The notes under the pieces: generated by a model | Seen by the model: the letters and a program-made list of their open reading frames with translations, nothing else | Databases searched by the model: none | What the model was told of the DNA's origin: nothing | Shown here: positions 1 to 6,971 of the stretch, piece by piece | Layout of the letters: each line of letters starts with the position of its first letter | Position numbering within the stretch: the stretch's first letter is position 1 | Program-made: the position numbers and the translations under genes | From: Acidobacteriota bacterium | Lineage (GTDB): Bacteria > Acidobacteriota > Blastocatellia > Pyrinomonadales > Pyrinomonadaceae | Length of the DNA stretch: 27,348 nt | Assembly (NCBI GenBank): GCA_020853255.1 | Contig: JADYZI010000433.1 | Coordinates: 1-27,348, forward strand | Direction: 5' to 3'

Positions 1-212
1 AGCTGCGAGGCTCGCTCTAATAATTGGGCGTCCGTTTCCGCTACCGAGATGTTTGCGCCTTCAAGGCGGTCGAGGACGTCTTCAAGATCGTCCGCGGTCA
101 TCATATTCTCGGGTATCTCGCGGTGCAACTCGTCGAGGCTTAAGAATTTCTTCCTTTTTCCCAATGCGACAAGTCGGTCCATCAGGTCTTCTTTTTCGTC
201 GTAGTCAGGCAT
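1..212 (-). CDS. rpoD: RNA polymerase primary sigma factor RpoD, N-terminal part (partial)
   Basis: Reading the minus strand from the ATG at 212 gives an open frame starting MPDYDEKEDLMDRLVALG that runs off the window edge after 70 codons. The pattern KKFLSLDELHREIP, then a stretch ending ADDLEDVLDRLEGANISV, matches sigma-70 region 1.1, which has a conserved 'sldElnd.lP...vd.d.ieDvl..Le..gI.V' layout. This domain keeps free sigma from binding DNA before it joins core polymerase. The SD-like AGGAG lies just upstream of the ATG. The gene follows dnaG on the same strand with a 122-bp gap, as in the classical dnaG-rpoD macromolecular synthesis operon. The promoter-recognition regions 2-4 lie outside the window, so the identity rests on region 1.1 and on gene order. 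Confidence 0.85.
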   Translation of the reverse strand, partial: MPDYDEKEDLMDRLVALGKRKKFLSLDELHREIPENMMTADDLEDVLDRLEGANISVAETDAQLLERASQ

Positions 213-334
213 AATCTCCTGGGAGCTTGGATGATTCAGGGGGTGATTAGTTGTCGAAAATCACACCAAAAAGTACGCATCCAGTCCGATTTTTGTTTCA
301 AAACCGGGGCATTCAACCGAAATCTCAAAGTATA

Positions 335-2182
335 TCAGGTTTGGCGGATTTTACTAAGCATCGACTGCATCATTTTTGACAATTCAAGCTGTTCGGCTAC
401 CAGTTGGTTGACCAGGCCTGAATTGCCGGTCTGTTCCGCGGAAATAAGCCGCTGGCTGACCTCATGGATATGGTTCTGGATCGCCATTGAGCGTAGCGAG
501 AGAACGCAGTTCTCGGCATCGTGCAGCACTTCATCAACAACCTCTCCGGGTTGGCGTTTTGGTTCGCCCAGCATCAACAGCGGAACAAAATCGGCTGCCA
601 ATTCGTCGTCAGGCAGGCGTTCGACCAGATTTTCGAGCGACATTTCGAATCCGTTCTCGTCGATGGAATACATTGCGCGGAATACGGGAGCGGTTGCCAG
701 GTTCTCGTAGTCGCTCTCCTCCAGGGCAGGCAGGATCATTGCCCGCAGCTCTTGGTCATGTACAAGCAGTTCGAGCAAATGCTGTTCTGCCAGTGTCACC
801 CGCATTCGGGCGGCACGCCGGGCCTGTCTTCGAAAAACCTCTGTATCCGAGCGCTGTCCGCTCTTGACCGTGTGCCAAAGATCACGTTTGAGCCCGTCAT
901 CCTCGATACGGAAGAATTCCATCGACTGGTCGAAGCTTTCACGTTTTTGGATCGGATTTTTGATTGCGGAGAGCACGGGCATCACTTCCTCGATCGCCTC
1001 GGCCTTTTGTTTCGAATTATTGATCGAGCGGCCCTTAACCGAAGCATCCAGCGCAAAATTAAGGAACGGCAAGGCCCTGCCGCGGGCTTCATTATAGGCT
1101 TCAGCTCCGTTCGCCCGGACAAAATCGTCCGGGTCCTGGCCGTTCGGCAGAACGAGCACCTTGATTTCCAGATCGTTAGGGAGAAGTTCCTCGATCGCGC
1201 GGCGGGCGGCTTTTATACCAGCGGCATCGCCATCGTAGTTGATAACAACCTTTTTCGTGGATCGGTTGAGAAGTTTGGATTGCTCAGGCGTAAATGCAGT
1301 GCCGAGACTGGCGGCAACATTGGTAATGCCGAATTGGTATAGCGCGATCAGATCAAGATAGCCTTCGACCAGGATCGCGAATTTCTTTTGCCTTATCGAG
1401 TCGCGCGACTGGAACAGGCCATAAAGATGCTGTCCCTTGACATAGGCCGCGGTTTCCGGCGAATTCAGATATTTTGGCTGATCGTCGCCCATCGCTCGCG
1501 CGCCGAATGCCACCGGTTTGCCGTTCAAGTCCAGCACCGGAAACATTATGCGCCCGCGAAACCGGTCGAAGACGCGCTCTTTTTCTTCGTTTACCGAAAC
1601 AAGGCCGCTTTGTTCGATCAGCCTTTCGTCTGCGCCTTTTTCATTTAGAAGATTGAGTAGTGCATCCCACGAATCTGGCGAGAAACCTATGCGAAACTGC
1701 TTTTGGACCTCTTCCGAGATGCCGCGTTCGCTCAAATATGCCTTTGCGGCCTTTGCTTTTTTGCTTTCTCCTTGTAATTCCGCTTCCCAAAATTCAAGTG
1801 CGATCTGGTTTAGCTCGACGATCTGCTCGGAAAGCTGCTTTTTCTCTTCCCGACGCTTTTTGTTTTGTTGGAACTGCCCGTCATCGATCCTCTCAGGCAG
1901 CGGGATCCCGGACATCTCCGCCACACGCTCGACCGCCTCGGGGAAGTTCAGCCCCTCCATCTCCATCAAAAAATTGAACGCCGTCCCGCCCTTCCCGCAC
2001 CCGAAACATTTGTAAAAACCCTTACTCGGATTGACCGAAAACGAAGGTGTCTTTTCCTGATGAAACGGACAACACCCCATCCAATTCGCGCCCTTCTTCT
2101 TCAAAGGAGCATACGGCTCAATTATCCGCACAAGGTCCGCACGGGATTTCAGGTCGTCAATAAAGAATTGGTCGTAAAGCAC
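335..2182 (-). CDS. dnaG: DNA primase DnaG
   Basis: Primase that makes RNA primers at the replication fork together with DnaB helicase. The 615 residues are a normal length for the family. The N-terminal CHC2 zinc finger shows C38-P-F-H41 and C59-x-x-C62. The TOPRIM domain follows, with LVEGYLDLIAL (catalytic Glu about 273) and NYDGDAAG (acidic pair about 317/319). The C-terminal ~150 residues are helical, as expected for the DnaB-binding region. The start is GTG at 2180-2182, with no strong Shine-Dalgarno sequence. The start codon lies only 6 bp downstream of the stop codon of the 245-aa gene, so dnaG may now be read from the toxin-antitoxin transcript. The first ~17 codons are duplicated, in diverged form, as the start of that upstream gene. 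The next gene downstream is rpoD. Confidence 0.97.
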   Translation of the reverse strand: MLYDQFFIDDLKSRADLVRIIEPYAPLKKKGANWMGCCPFHQEKTPSFSVNPSKGFYKCFGCGKGGTAFNFLMEMEGLNFPEAVERVAEMSGIPLPERIDDGQFQQNKKRREEKKQLSEQIVELNQIALEFWEAELQGESKKAKAAKAYLSERGISEEVQKQFRIGFSPDSWDALLNLLNEKGADERLIEQSGLVSVNEEKERVFDRFRGRIMFPVLDLNGKPVAFGARAMGDDQPKYLNSPETAAYVKGQHLYGLFQSRDSIRQKKFAILVEGYLDLIALYQFGITNVAASLGTAFTPEQSKLLNRSTKKVVINYDGDAAGIKAARRAIEELLPNDLEIKVLVLPNGQDPDDFVRANGAEAYNEARGRALPFLNFALDASVKGRSINNSKQKAEAIEEVMPVLSAIKNPIQKRESFDQSMEFFRIEDDGLKRDLWHTVKSGQRSDTEVFRRQARRAARMRVTLAEQHLLELLVHDQELRAMILPALEESDYENLATAPVFRAMYSIDENGFEMSLENLVERLPDDELAADFVPLLMLGEPKRQPGEVVDEVLHDAENCVLSLRSMAIQNHIHEVSQRLISAEQTGNSGLVNQLVAEQLELSKMMQSMLSKIRQT

Positions 2183-2188
2183 AATTAG

Positions 2189-2926
2189 TTAGGGCAGTAT
2201 CCAGTATTCTACGGCCTTTGGAGAGTCGGGGTCGGGCCGCACAACTTGTAGAAAAGTTCGAATACGCTTGCGATCGATCCCGAATCGATTTACCAGCGAG
2301 TAGATCGTTCTTTTTTCTAATCGTTTTGCGTCGACGATCTCTTTTCCATAGACGACAATATTAGTTCGCGATTTAGGGTTGTCACGCAGAAACCATGAGA
2401 ATATTTCGGAATAATCGAGATCTTGACATTCCGAGTCATTAAAGTTCGCATCTTTCAAAACAAGTTTTGGCCCAACGATCGCTTTCAGCTCGTACGAATT
2501 GTCTTCGTTCGGAAATTCCATCTTAGTTGTTGAGTTAGGAATTCGCCAGAATTGGGTTTTAACAACACCCGCTTGAACTGATCGGATAAATCTAAGCCTC
2601 GACGGATCGAAGCTCCGGACTCTTGCCTGCGCCTTAATACGTTCTTCGCGAATTACGGCCGCGATACGGTTGTTTTCGTCTCCGGCAGTCACGACATAGC
2701 CGACTGTTTTTGGATTGGCAGCCAGGTCCTGGAGAAAATGATCAATTGTCCCCCTAAGGTGGCTGCATGAACCTGCGACGAACTCGTCAACCAAAACCGT
2801 TTTCGCTGGCCTCCGTCCAGCGGCGAGTGTAACTGCTACAACAACACACACCGCGATTACAAAAAACCGCCACGCAATATCTGCACGGCTTTTAAGTTCG
2901 TCAATGAAGAATTGGTCGTAAAGCAC
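2189..2926 (-). CDS. Membrane-anchored protein of unknown function with a DnaG-like N-terminus
   Basis: This 245-aa protein was not recognised as a named family. Residues 1-17 (MLYDQFFIDELKSRADI) are almost the same as the DnaG N-terminus. A hydrophobic segment at about residues 21-37 (FFVIAVCVVVAVTLAAG) follows and would act as an uncleaved anchor or signal, putting the remainder (about 200 aa) outside the cytoplasm. That soluble part has the look of secreted acidobacterial hypotheticals: FVAGSCSHLRGTIDHFLQDL, GYVVTAGDENN, then a later half with SRTNIVVYGKEI. It starts with GTG at 2924-2926, overlapping the toxin stop as TAGTG, and its stop is 6 bp before the dnaG start. The natural start of the soluble part may have been replaced by a captured dnaG start. 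Function unknown; a role in the toxin-antitoxin module is possible from position only. Confidence 0.7.
   Translation of the reverse strand: MLYDQFFIDELKSRADIAWRFFVIAVCVVVAVTLAAGRRPAKTVLVDEFVAGSCSHLRGTIDHFLQDLAANPKTVGYVVTAGDENNRIAAVIREERIKAQARVRSFDPSRLRFIRSVQAGVVKTQFWRIPNSTTKMEFPNEDNSYELKAIVGPKLVLKDANFNDSECQDLDYSEIFSWFLRDNPKSRTNIVVYGKEIVDAKRLEKRTIYSLVNRFGIDRKRIRTFLQVVRPDPDSPKAVEYWILP
2876..2926 (-). repeat. Diverged duplicate of the dnaG 5' end
   Basis: The first ~51 nt of the 245-aa gene (minus strand from 2926) match the first ~51 nt of dnaG (minus strand from 2182). Both begin GTGCTTTACGACCAATTCTT and continue through codons for IDxLKSRAD. Most base differences are in synonymous positions (Phe, Leu, Ser, Ala, Asp codons). 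The conservative or missense changes I read are D/E, L/I and V/A. Similarity ends where the hydrophobic segment of the 245-aa protein begins. Confidence 0.9.
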
Positions 2927-3372
2927 TATGAGCCTGACAGAAATTCGTTCTTAAGTTCGGCGGAAAGTCGAAATCCGAGAATTTCAAGCTGCTTGACGAG
3001 TTGATCGTCAGCTACGATCAAGTCGAGCTTTGCCGCCTCGGTCAACACGCCAAGCGTGCCGGTCAAATCCAGGCCCATGGACAACGCGATCTGTCTGCCT
3101 TTCTTTTCGTCGATAATGATTCGGCAGCCAGGATTCTCCAGGGCCAGAGCGATCGAACTCGCTTCGCCCGGGTCGAGGGATCGAAGCAGGTCATTCAATT
3201 TTTCCAAGTCAGCAGGATTTTGTATTACGATAAATGGAGGAAGAGGGAGTCGGTACTCACGTTGAACGGCTTCCGTGATCCAAATCTCACCGTAGAGCGA
3301 AGCAAGAATGTCCAGTTTATCAATATTTGTTAACAGGATGAGGCAGCTTGCATCCGCGATGACGACCTTCAT
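2926..3372 (-). CDS. PIN-domain toxin of the DUF3368 type
   Basis: A 148-aa predicted ribonuclease toxin. The start MKVVIADASCLILL has the first PIN acidic residue D7 and the 'D-[AS]-[SG]-x-LI.L' signature of DUF3368 proteins. Further candidate metal-binding acids are E34 (WITEAV), E70 (DPGEASSIALALE) and D88 (RIIIDEKKGRQIA). TGTLGVLTEAAK is typical of the C-terminal half of this family. The gene overlaps the upstream UPF0175-type antitoxin by 4 bp (ATGA type, 3369-3372), and its own stop overlaps the next GTG. The UPF0175 + DUF3368 pairing is a known type II toxin-antitoxin arrangement. No obvious damage is visible, so it looks intact. Confidence 0.88.
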   Translation of the reverse strand: MKVVIADASCLILLTNIDKLDILASLYGEIWITEAVQREYRLPLPPFIVIQNPADLEKLNDLLRSLDPGEASSIALALENPGCRIIIDEKKGRQIALSMGLDLTGTLGVLTEAAKLDLIVADDQLVKQLEILGFRLSAELKNEFLSGS

Positions 3373-3605
3373 TTTCTTAGGCGTTTCAAATCCTCACGCA
3401 ACTCTTCAGCAGTGTAGCCGAAAATAGAAACTCCGTAATTGCCCAATTGCTCGAGAAAATCGCGTTTTGATATTCCCACAAGGTCAGCCGCCTGTCCTCC
3501 TGACAGAGTGCCGTCCTCATAAAGCTTTGCGGCGAGCGTCATCTTGATGTCGAAGTCGCTTAACTGGACACTATCCGGCAGTTTAAGTTCTAGAGTGGCA
3601 GTCAT
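3369..3605 (-). CDS. UPF0175-family antitoxin (small HTH protein)
   Basis: A 78-aa protein with the UPF0175 layout: a short N-terminal strand (LELKLPDSV), then a helical part with AAKLYEDGTLSGGQAADLVG, ISKRDFLEQLGNYGVSIFGY and a charged C-terminal tail rich in Glu, Arg and Lys. The segment SGGQAADLVGISKRDFLEQL fits the helix-turn-helix of this family. In the known pairs it neutralises the PIN toxin and represses its own operon. The first gene of the module, it has a good Shine-Dalgarno (GGAGA about 8 nt before the ATG) and overlaps the toxin start by 4 bp. Confidence 0.88.
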   Translation of the reverse strand: MTATLELKLPDSVQLSDFDIKMTLAAKLYEDGTLSGGQAADLVGISKRDFLEQLGNYGVSIFGYTAEELREDLKRLRK

Positions 3606-3721
3606 AAAATGATTCTCCGATTACTCATGTGAAGTGTCAATGGGCAAACAAGTTGACCGTACTTCGCGGCCAATACCCCTTTTTGATTTGTACCCGCCAT
3701 GATAACGTCTAACCAACAACG

Positions 3722-6295
3722 TCAGGATAATAGTTTCATTTCCGCAATTGTAGCACCGTTTCCGCCTTGGTTGGGTGGGGCGAAGGTGAAGGCGGCGATG
3801 AGGTCGTGGTTTTTTAGGGTGTGGTGGACGAAGTTTTTCAGGGCGCCCGTGCCGAAGCCGTGGATTATGCGGATGCGGGGAATTGAGGCGAGGTAGGCTT
3901 CGTCGATGAAGCGGTCGAGTTCGTATTCGGCTTCGGCGGTGGTCTTGCCGATCAGGTTGAGTTCAGCTTCGGCGTCGCGGCCGTCGATGTCGATCGGCGA
4001 TTCGATGTTTTTCTGCGAGCGGCCAGTTGATCTGTCGGGCACACTCCCTACCGGTCGTGTTTCTGCCTGGGAAGCGATCTTTAGATCGGCGATCTTTTCG
4101 CGGATGCGCATGCCGCCGACCATGACTTCGGCAACTTCTTTATCCATTTTTTCGACCGTGCCGATGTTGCCAAAAGATGTGATGACTTGCGAGCCGACGG
4201 CGATCTTGTCAGTACCACCTGCGTTAGCGGGTGGGTTCTTATCAACACCGGGCGAGAAGAACCCACCCGCTAACGCAGGTGGTTCTGACCTGCCCGCTGC
4301 CTTATTGCCGATCTTTGCAACCATCGATCGATTGAGTTCGGCCTTGCGGGCGGAGCGTTCTTTTTCGAGCTTGTTCTTTAGTGCTTTGTCTTCGAGCGTT
4401 GCGATGAAAGCCTTTGATTGCCGCTCGAAGGAATCTACCGTTTCGGCTAGGGTTTGTTCAAACTCCTTCTGGCGGGCCTTCTCCTTTTTGCCCGCCTCGA
4501 TCTCGAGCGTGGCGTATTTCATCGCGACGGCCTCGCGTTCTTCTTCGAGCGCGATGCGGAGGTCTTCGGCCAGCTTGGTTTCGGTTTGGAGTTTTAGCAA
4601 ATATGCCTCGGCGTCCTGGGCGGAAATATCGAGATTCTCTCTTGCGTTCTCGATCACTTCGGCCTTGATGCCAAAACGGCTGGCGATCTGAATACCGGAC
4701 GATGCGCCGGCCAGGCCGATAAGCAATTTATAAGTTGGCTGGAGCGTTTTTTCGTCGAACTCGACCGAGGCATTCACGACCGTTGGATCATTTGCGGCAT
4801 AGATCTTCAGCCCGCGGTAATGAGTCGAAGCCATTACGTGTGCGCCGCATGCCCGCCGAAAATGATCGACTATCGCTACCCCAAGAGCTGAACCTTCTTC
4901 AGGATCGGTCCCGGTCCCTGCCTCGTCGAGCAGGACGAGCGACGGTGCGATGCAGTCCTGCATCATGCCCGCGATGTTCGACATGTGCGAGCTGAATGTC
5001 GAAAGATTCGCCGCCAGCGATTGATGATCGCCGATATCTGCCAGCACCGAACGATAAAACGGAACTGCAGCCTTTGCCGCCGGAACCGGTAGCCCTGAAA
5101 TTGCCATCAGACTGAGCAGGCCGGCGGTTTTCAGCACGACCGTTTTGCCTCCCGCATTCGCACCGGAGATGATCATGACAGAACGGTCACCGGTGAGTTT
5201 GAAACTTGAAGGGACGACGCCGTCAGAACCGCCTGCGTTAGCGGGCGGCCCGTTGGTCGAATCGGAACCGCCTGCGTTAGCGGCGGGCCAGTTCCGTGGT
5301 GGCGAGGTTCCTTTTTGGGCAACGAACTGTCCCCCCGCTAACGCAGGGGGTTCTGACTTGAGAAGCGGATGACGAGCGTCAACGAGTTCCAGCGTGTTTT
5401 CGGACGAAACCACAGGGACCACCGCTTTGAATTTCCTTGCGAATTCAACCTTGGCTTTTACAAAATCGAGTTCGGCGACGGCATTGATGGCGGTTTCGAC
5501 CGCGGGAAGCTGTTCGCGAAGCTGTTCGGTCAGATCGAATAAAATTTTAGCGACCTCGCGTTCCTCTTTGCCTTTGAGATTCTGCAGTTCGTTGTTTGCT
5601 TCGATCGCTTCGAGCGGTTCGACGAAAACGGTCGCGCCGCTTGAAGAAAAACCGTGAGCGACACCGCCGACCTTTCCGCGAAAATCGGCTTTGACGGGAA
5701 TAACGAAGCGGTCGTTCCGCATCGTGACGATCTCGTCCTGGATCGCGTCGGCCGATGCGCGCATTACCGATTCGAGCGATCTGGTAAGCCGTGTTCGCTG
5801 AACCGAGATCTCGCGGCGGATGCGGGCAAGTTCGGGCGAGGCCGAATCGTCGATCTCACCGCCGGGCAAGAGTTTTTTGTTAATTTTATCGAGGGCCGCG
5901 AAAAGCGTCGGCGGGATCGATTCGACCTTTGACCACAGCGTCGGGGCAGCTTCTTTTTCGGGCTGGATAGACGAACGGGCGAACAATGCCTGATTGCAAA
6001 CACGCGCGATGCCAAGCAGAAGATTTGGTTCGAGCGTGGCGTTCTTGATCTTTAAGATAGCGGCCGCGTCGCTTGGATCTTCGAGGCCGCTGAACGACCA
6101 GGTCACCTGCTTTTCTTCGTTCAACAAAATTGCTTCTGTAATTGCGGCAAGGTCAGAATTGAGTTCAAGACGGTTCGTTTTCGGGCGCAGTCCGGCGAAC
6201 CGCTCAACGCCCATCGGTGTTTGAGCGTTTCGGCTGACAAGTTCGAGCAGCTTTTCGTATTCGAGTGTGTCGAGTGAAAAACTCATTGTTTTCAT
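3722..6295 (-). CDS. mutS2: MutS2, recombination/ribosome-associated MutS paralogue with Smr domain
   Basis: An 857-aa MutS2 protein. It has the MutS core and clamp helices (for example the segment with RTRLTRSLESVMR and the conserved RFVIPVKADFRGKVGGVAHG), and a Walker A site GANAGGKTVVLKT at about residues 377-389. LVLLDEAGTGTDPEEGSALG is the Walker B and signature region. A long coiled-coil rich in Glu and Lys follows, and a C-terminal Smr domain starts near residue 777 (LNLIGKTTAEAEYELDRFI ... RIIHGFGTGALK). MutS2 suppresses recombination and in some bacteria rescues collided ribosomes; the Smr domain is a nuclease-type module. The gene is somewhat longer than usual because two in-frame repeat insertions add about 46 and 27 residues, one just before the ATPase domain and one between the coiled coil and Smr. 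The frame stays open, so the gene is probably functional. Start chosen at the first ATG; a second ATG lies three codons in. Confidence 0.95.
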   Translation of the reverse strand: MKTMSFSLDTLEYEKLLELVSRNAQTPMGVERFAGLRPKTNRLELNSDLAAITEAILLNEEKQVTWSFSGLEDPSDAAAILKIKNATLEPNLLLGIARVCNQALFARSSIQPEKEAAPTLWSKVESIPPTLFAALDKINKKLLPGGEIDDSASPELARIRREISVQRTRLTRSLESVMRASADAIQDEIVTMRNDRFVIPVKADFRGKVGGVAHGFSSSGATVFVEPLEAIEANNELQNLKGKEEREVAKILFDLTEQLREQLPAVETAINAVAELDFVKAKVEFARKFKAVVPVVSSENTLELVDARHPLLKSEPPALAGGQFVAQKGTSPPRNWPAANAGGSDSTNGPPANAGGSDGVVPSSFKLTGDRSVMIISGANAGGKTVVLKTAGLLSLMAISGLPVPAAKAAVPFYRSVLADIGDHQSLAANLSTFSSHMSNIAGMMQDCIAPSLVLLDEAGTGTDPEEGSALGVAIVDHFRRACGAHVMASTHYRGLKIYAANDPTVVNASVEFDEKTLQPTYKLLIGLAGASSGIQIASRFGIKAEVIENARENLDISAQDAEAYLLKLQTETKLAEDLRIALEEEREAVAMKYATLEIEAGKKEKARQKEFEQTLAETVDSFERQSKAFIATLEDKALKNKLEKERSARKAELNRSMVAKIGNKAAGRSEPPALAGGFFSPGVDKNPPANAGGTDKIAVGSQVITSFGNIGTVEKMDKEVAEVMVGGMRIREKIADLKIASQAETRPVGSVPDRSTGRSQKNIESPIDIDGRDAEAELNLIGKTTAEAEYELDRFIDEAYLASIPRIRIIHGFGTGALKNFVHHTLKNHDLIAAFTFAPPNQGGNGATIAEMKLLS
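4214..4283. repeat. Perfect 27-bp inverted repeat inserted in frame in mutS2
   Basis: The left arm 4214-4240 and right arm 4257-4283 are exact reverse complements of each other (27 bp), separated by a 16-bp loop. The core is CCTGCGTTAGCGGG. On the mutS2 strand the element encodes SEPPALAGG, a short spacer, then NPPANAGGTD, 27 residues in all with immediate flanks. It lies in the linker between the coiled coil and the Smr domain. Confidence 0.95.
5223..5356. repeat. Second in-frame cluster of the same palindromic element in mutS2
   Basis: Two arms in one direction (around 5223-5250 and 5264-5286, each with GAACCGCCTGCGTTAGCGG) and one arm in reverse (around 5330-5356, with CCGCTAACGCAGGGGG) form a nested partial palindrome. 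Translated on the mutS2 strand this gives SEPPALAGG, WPAANAGGSD and GPPANAGGSDG within about 46 residues. The insertion falls between the conserved ARHPLL segment and the ATPase Walker A region. Confidence 0.92.
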
Positions 6296-6319
6296 TTACC
6301 GGCGTCCGCTCATTCAGTT

Positions 6320-6416
6320 GCAGAAGCCCGCGCGTGTTCCTCGCAGAAGCCCGCACGTTAGTAAGGGCGTAATAGACACGCTGCATATTATGCCCTTACT
6401 GCGTGCGGGCTTCTGC
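6320..6416. repeat. Dispersed palindromic element, copy A (full unit plus half unit)
   Basis: A full unit at 6343-6416 has outer arms GCAGAAGCCCGCACG and CGTGCGGGCTTCTGC and inner arms GTAAGGGC and GCCCTTAC around an asymmetric ~23-bp loop. It is preceded by a half unit at 6320-6334. Lies between mutS2 and the DCC gene. Confidence 0.93.
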
Positions 6417-6418
6417 AT

Positions 6419-6811
6419 CTAAAGAAAACGCCGTCGTATCTCCGGTGTCGGCATCATGCATGCGTCCTGCTTGCCGAATAGCCGATATCGGCTTCTGGCA
6501 AAAAGTTTATAGAAAATATCTCGTATCGGCCTTGGAACAATTATAAACGCGTAGGTCCATGACCACGCACCGCCAAGATGTTTTGCTACGCGCAGCGCGG
6601 CTGTTGAGTATGTGAAAGCGTGCTCGCCCTCAACCAGGATTATCGAGTCTGTTTCCGACTGGTCTATGCCGTGTTTGGCCGATAGCTCCTGTCCGATCTC
6701 AGACTGCAAGGCCGCGAATTTGAAATATCCGTCCTTGTCGTGTTCGATAACCCAATTGACCGCGCCGTTGCAAAAATTACACACACCGTCGAATAAAACG
6801 ATCGCACCCAT
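6419..6811 (-). CDS. DCC-family (DUF393) thiol-disulfide oxidoreductase-like protein
   Basis: A 130-aa protein starting MGAIVLFDGVCNFCN. The D-G-x-C-x-x-C motif (C11, C14) near the N-terminus is the hallmark of the DCC/DUF393 family, which is thought to have a thioredoxin-like fold with a redox CxxC. Other family features visible are KFAALQSEIGQEL, then SIILVEGEHAFTYSTAALRVAKHLGG, and a C-terminal part with RPIRDIFYKLFARSRYRLFG. The substrate is not known. The gene stands alone on the minus strand and both flanks carry the same composite palindromic element (6320-6416 and 6824-6919), so it could be a mobilised passenger. No good Shine-Dalgarno was seen before the ATG. Confidence 0.9.
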   Translation of the reverse strand: MGAIVLFDGVCNFCNGAVNWVIEHDKDGYFKFAALQSEIGQELSAKHGIDQSETDSIILVEGEHAFTYSTAALRVAKHLGGAWSWTYAFIIVPRPIRDIFYKLFARSRYRLFGKQDACMMPTPEIRRRFL

Positions 6812-6823
6812 ATCAGATCACTT

Positions 6824-6919
6824 GCAGAAGCTTGCACGTGTTCCTTGCAGAAGCCCGCACGTGAGTAAGGGCGTACTAGAAACGTTGCATATTATGCCCA
6901 AACTACGTGCGGGCTTCTG
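6824..6919. repeat. Dispersed palindromic element, copy B (full unit plus half unit)
   Basis: Half unit at 6824-6838 (GCAGAAGCTTGCACG), then a full unit at 6847-6919 with the same arms and loop as copy A. The order, spacing (GTGTTCCT linker) and orientation are the same as in copy A on the other side of the DCC gene. Confidence 0.92.
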
Positions 6920-6971
6920 AAATTCTACCGCAAGATGCGGATAGATTTCAGGTTTGGTTAGGAATAAACTT

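Noticed and set aside
521..1342. Long plus-strand frame of 273 codons opposite dnaG
   Set aside because: It lies wholly inside dnaG on the other strand, has no recognisable pattern and no start signal; DnaG is certain.
3610..3640. TTGACA on the minus strand upstream of the antitoxin as a promoter
   Set aside because: The only -10 candidate at a suitable distance (GAGAAT) is poor and overlaps the Shine-Dalgarno sequence.
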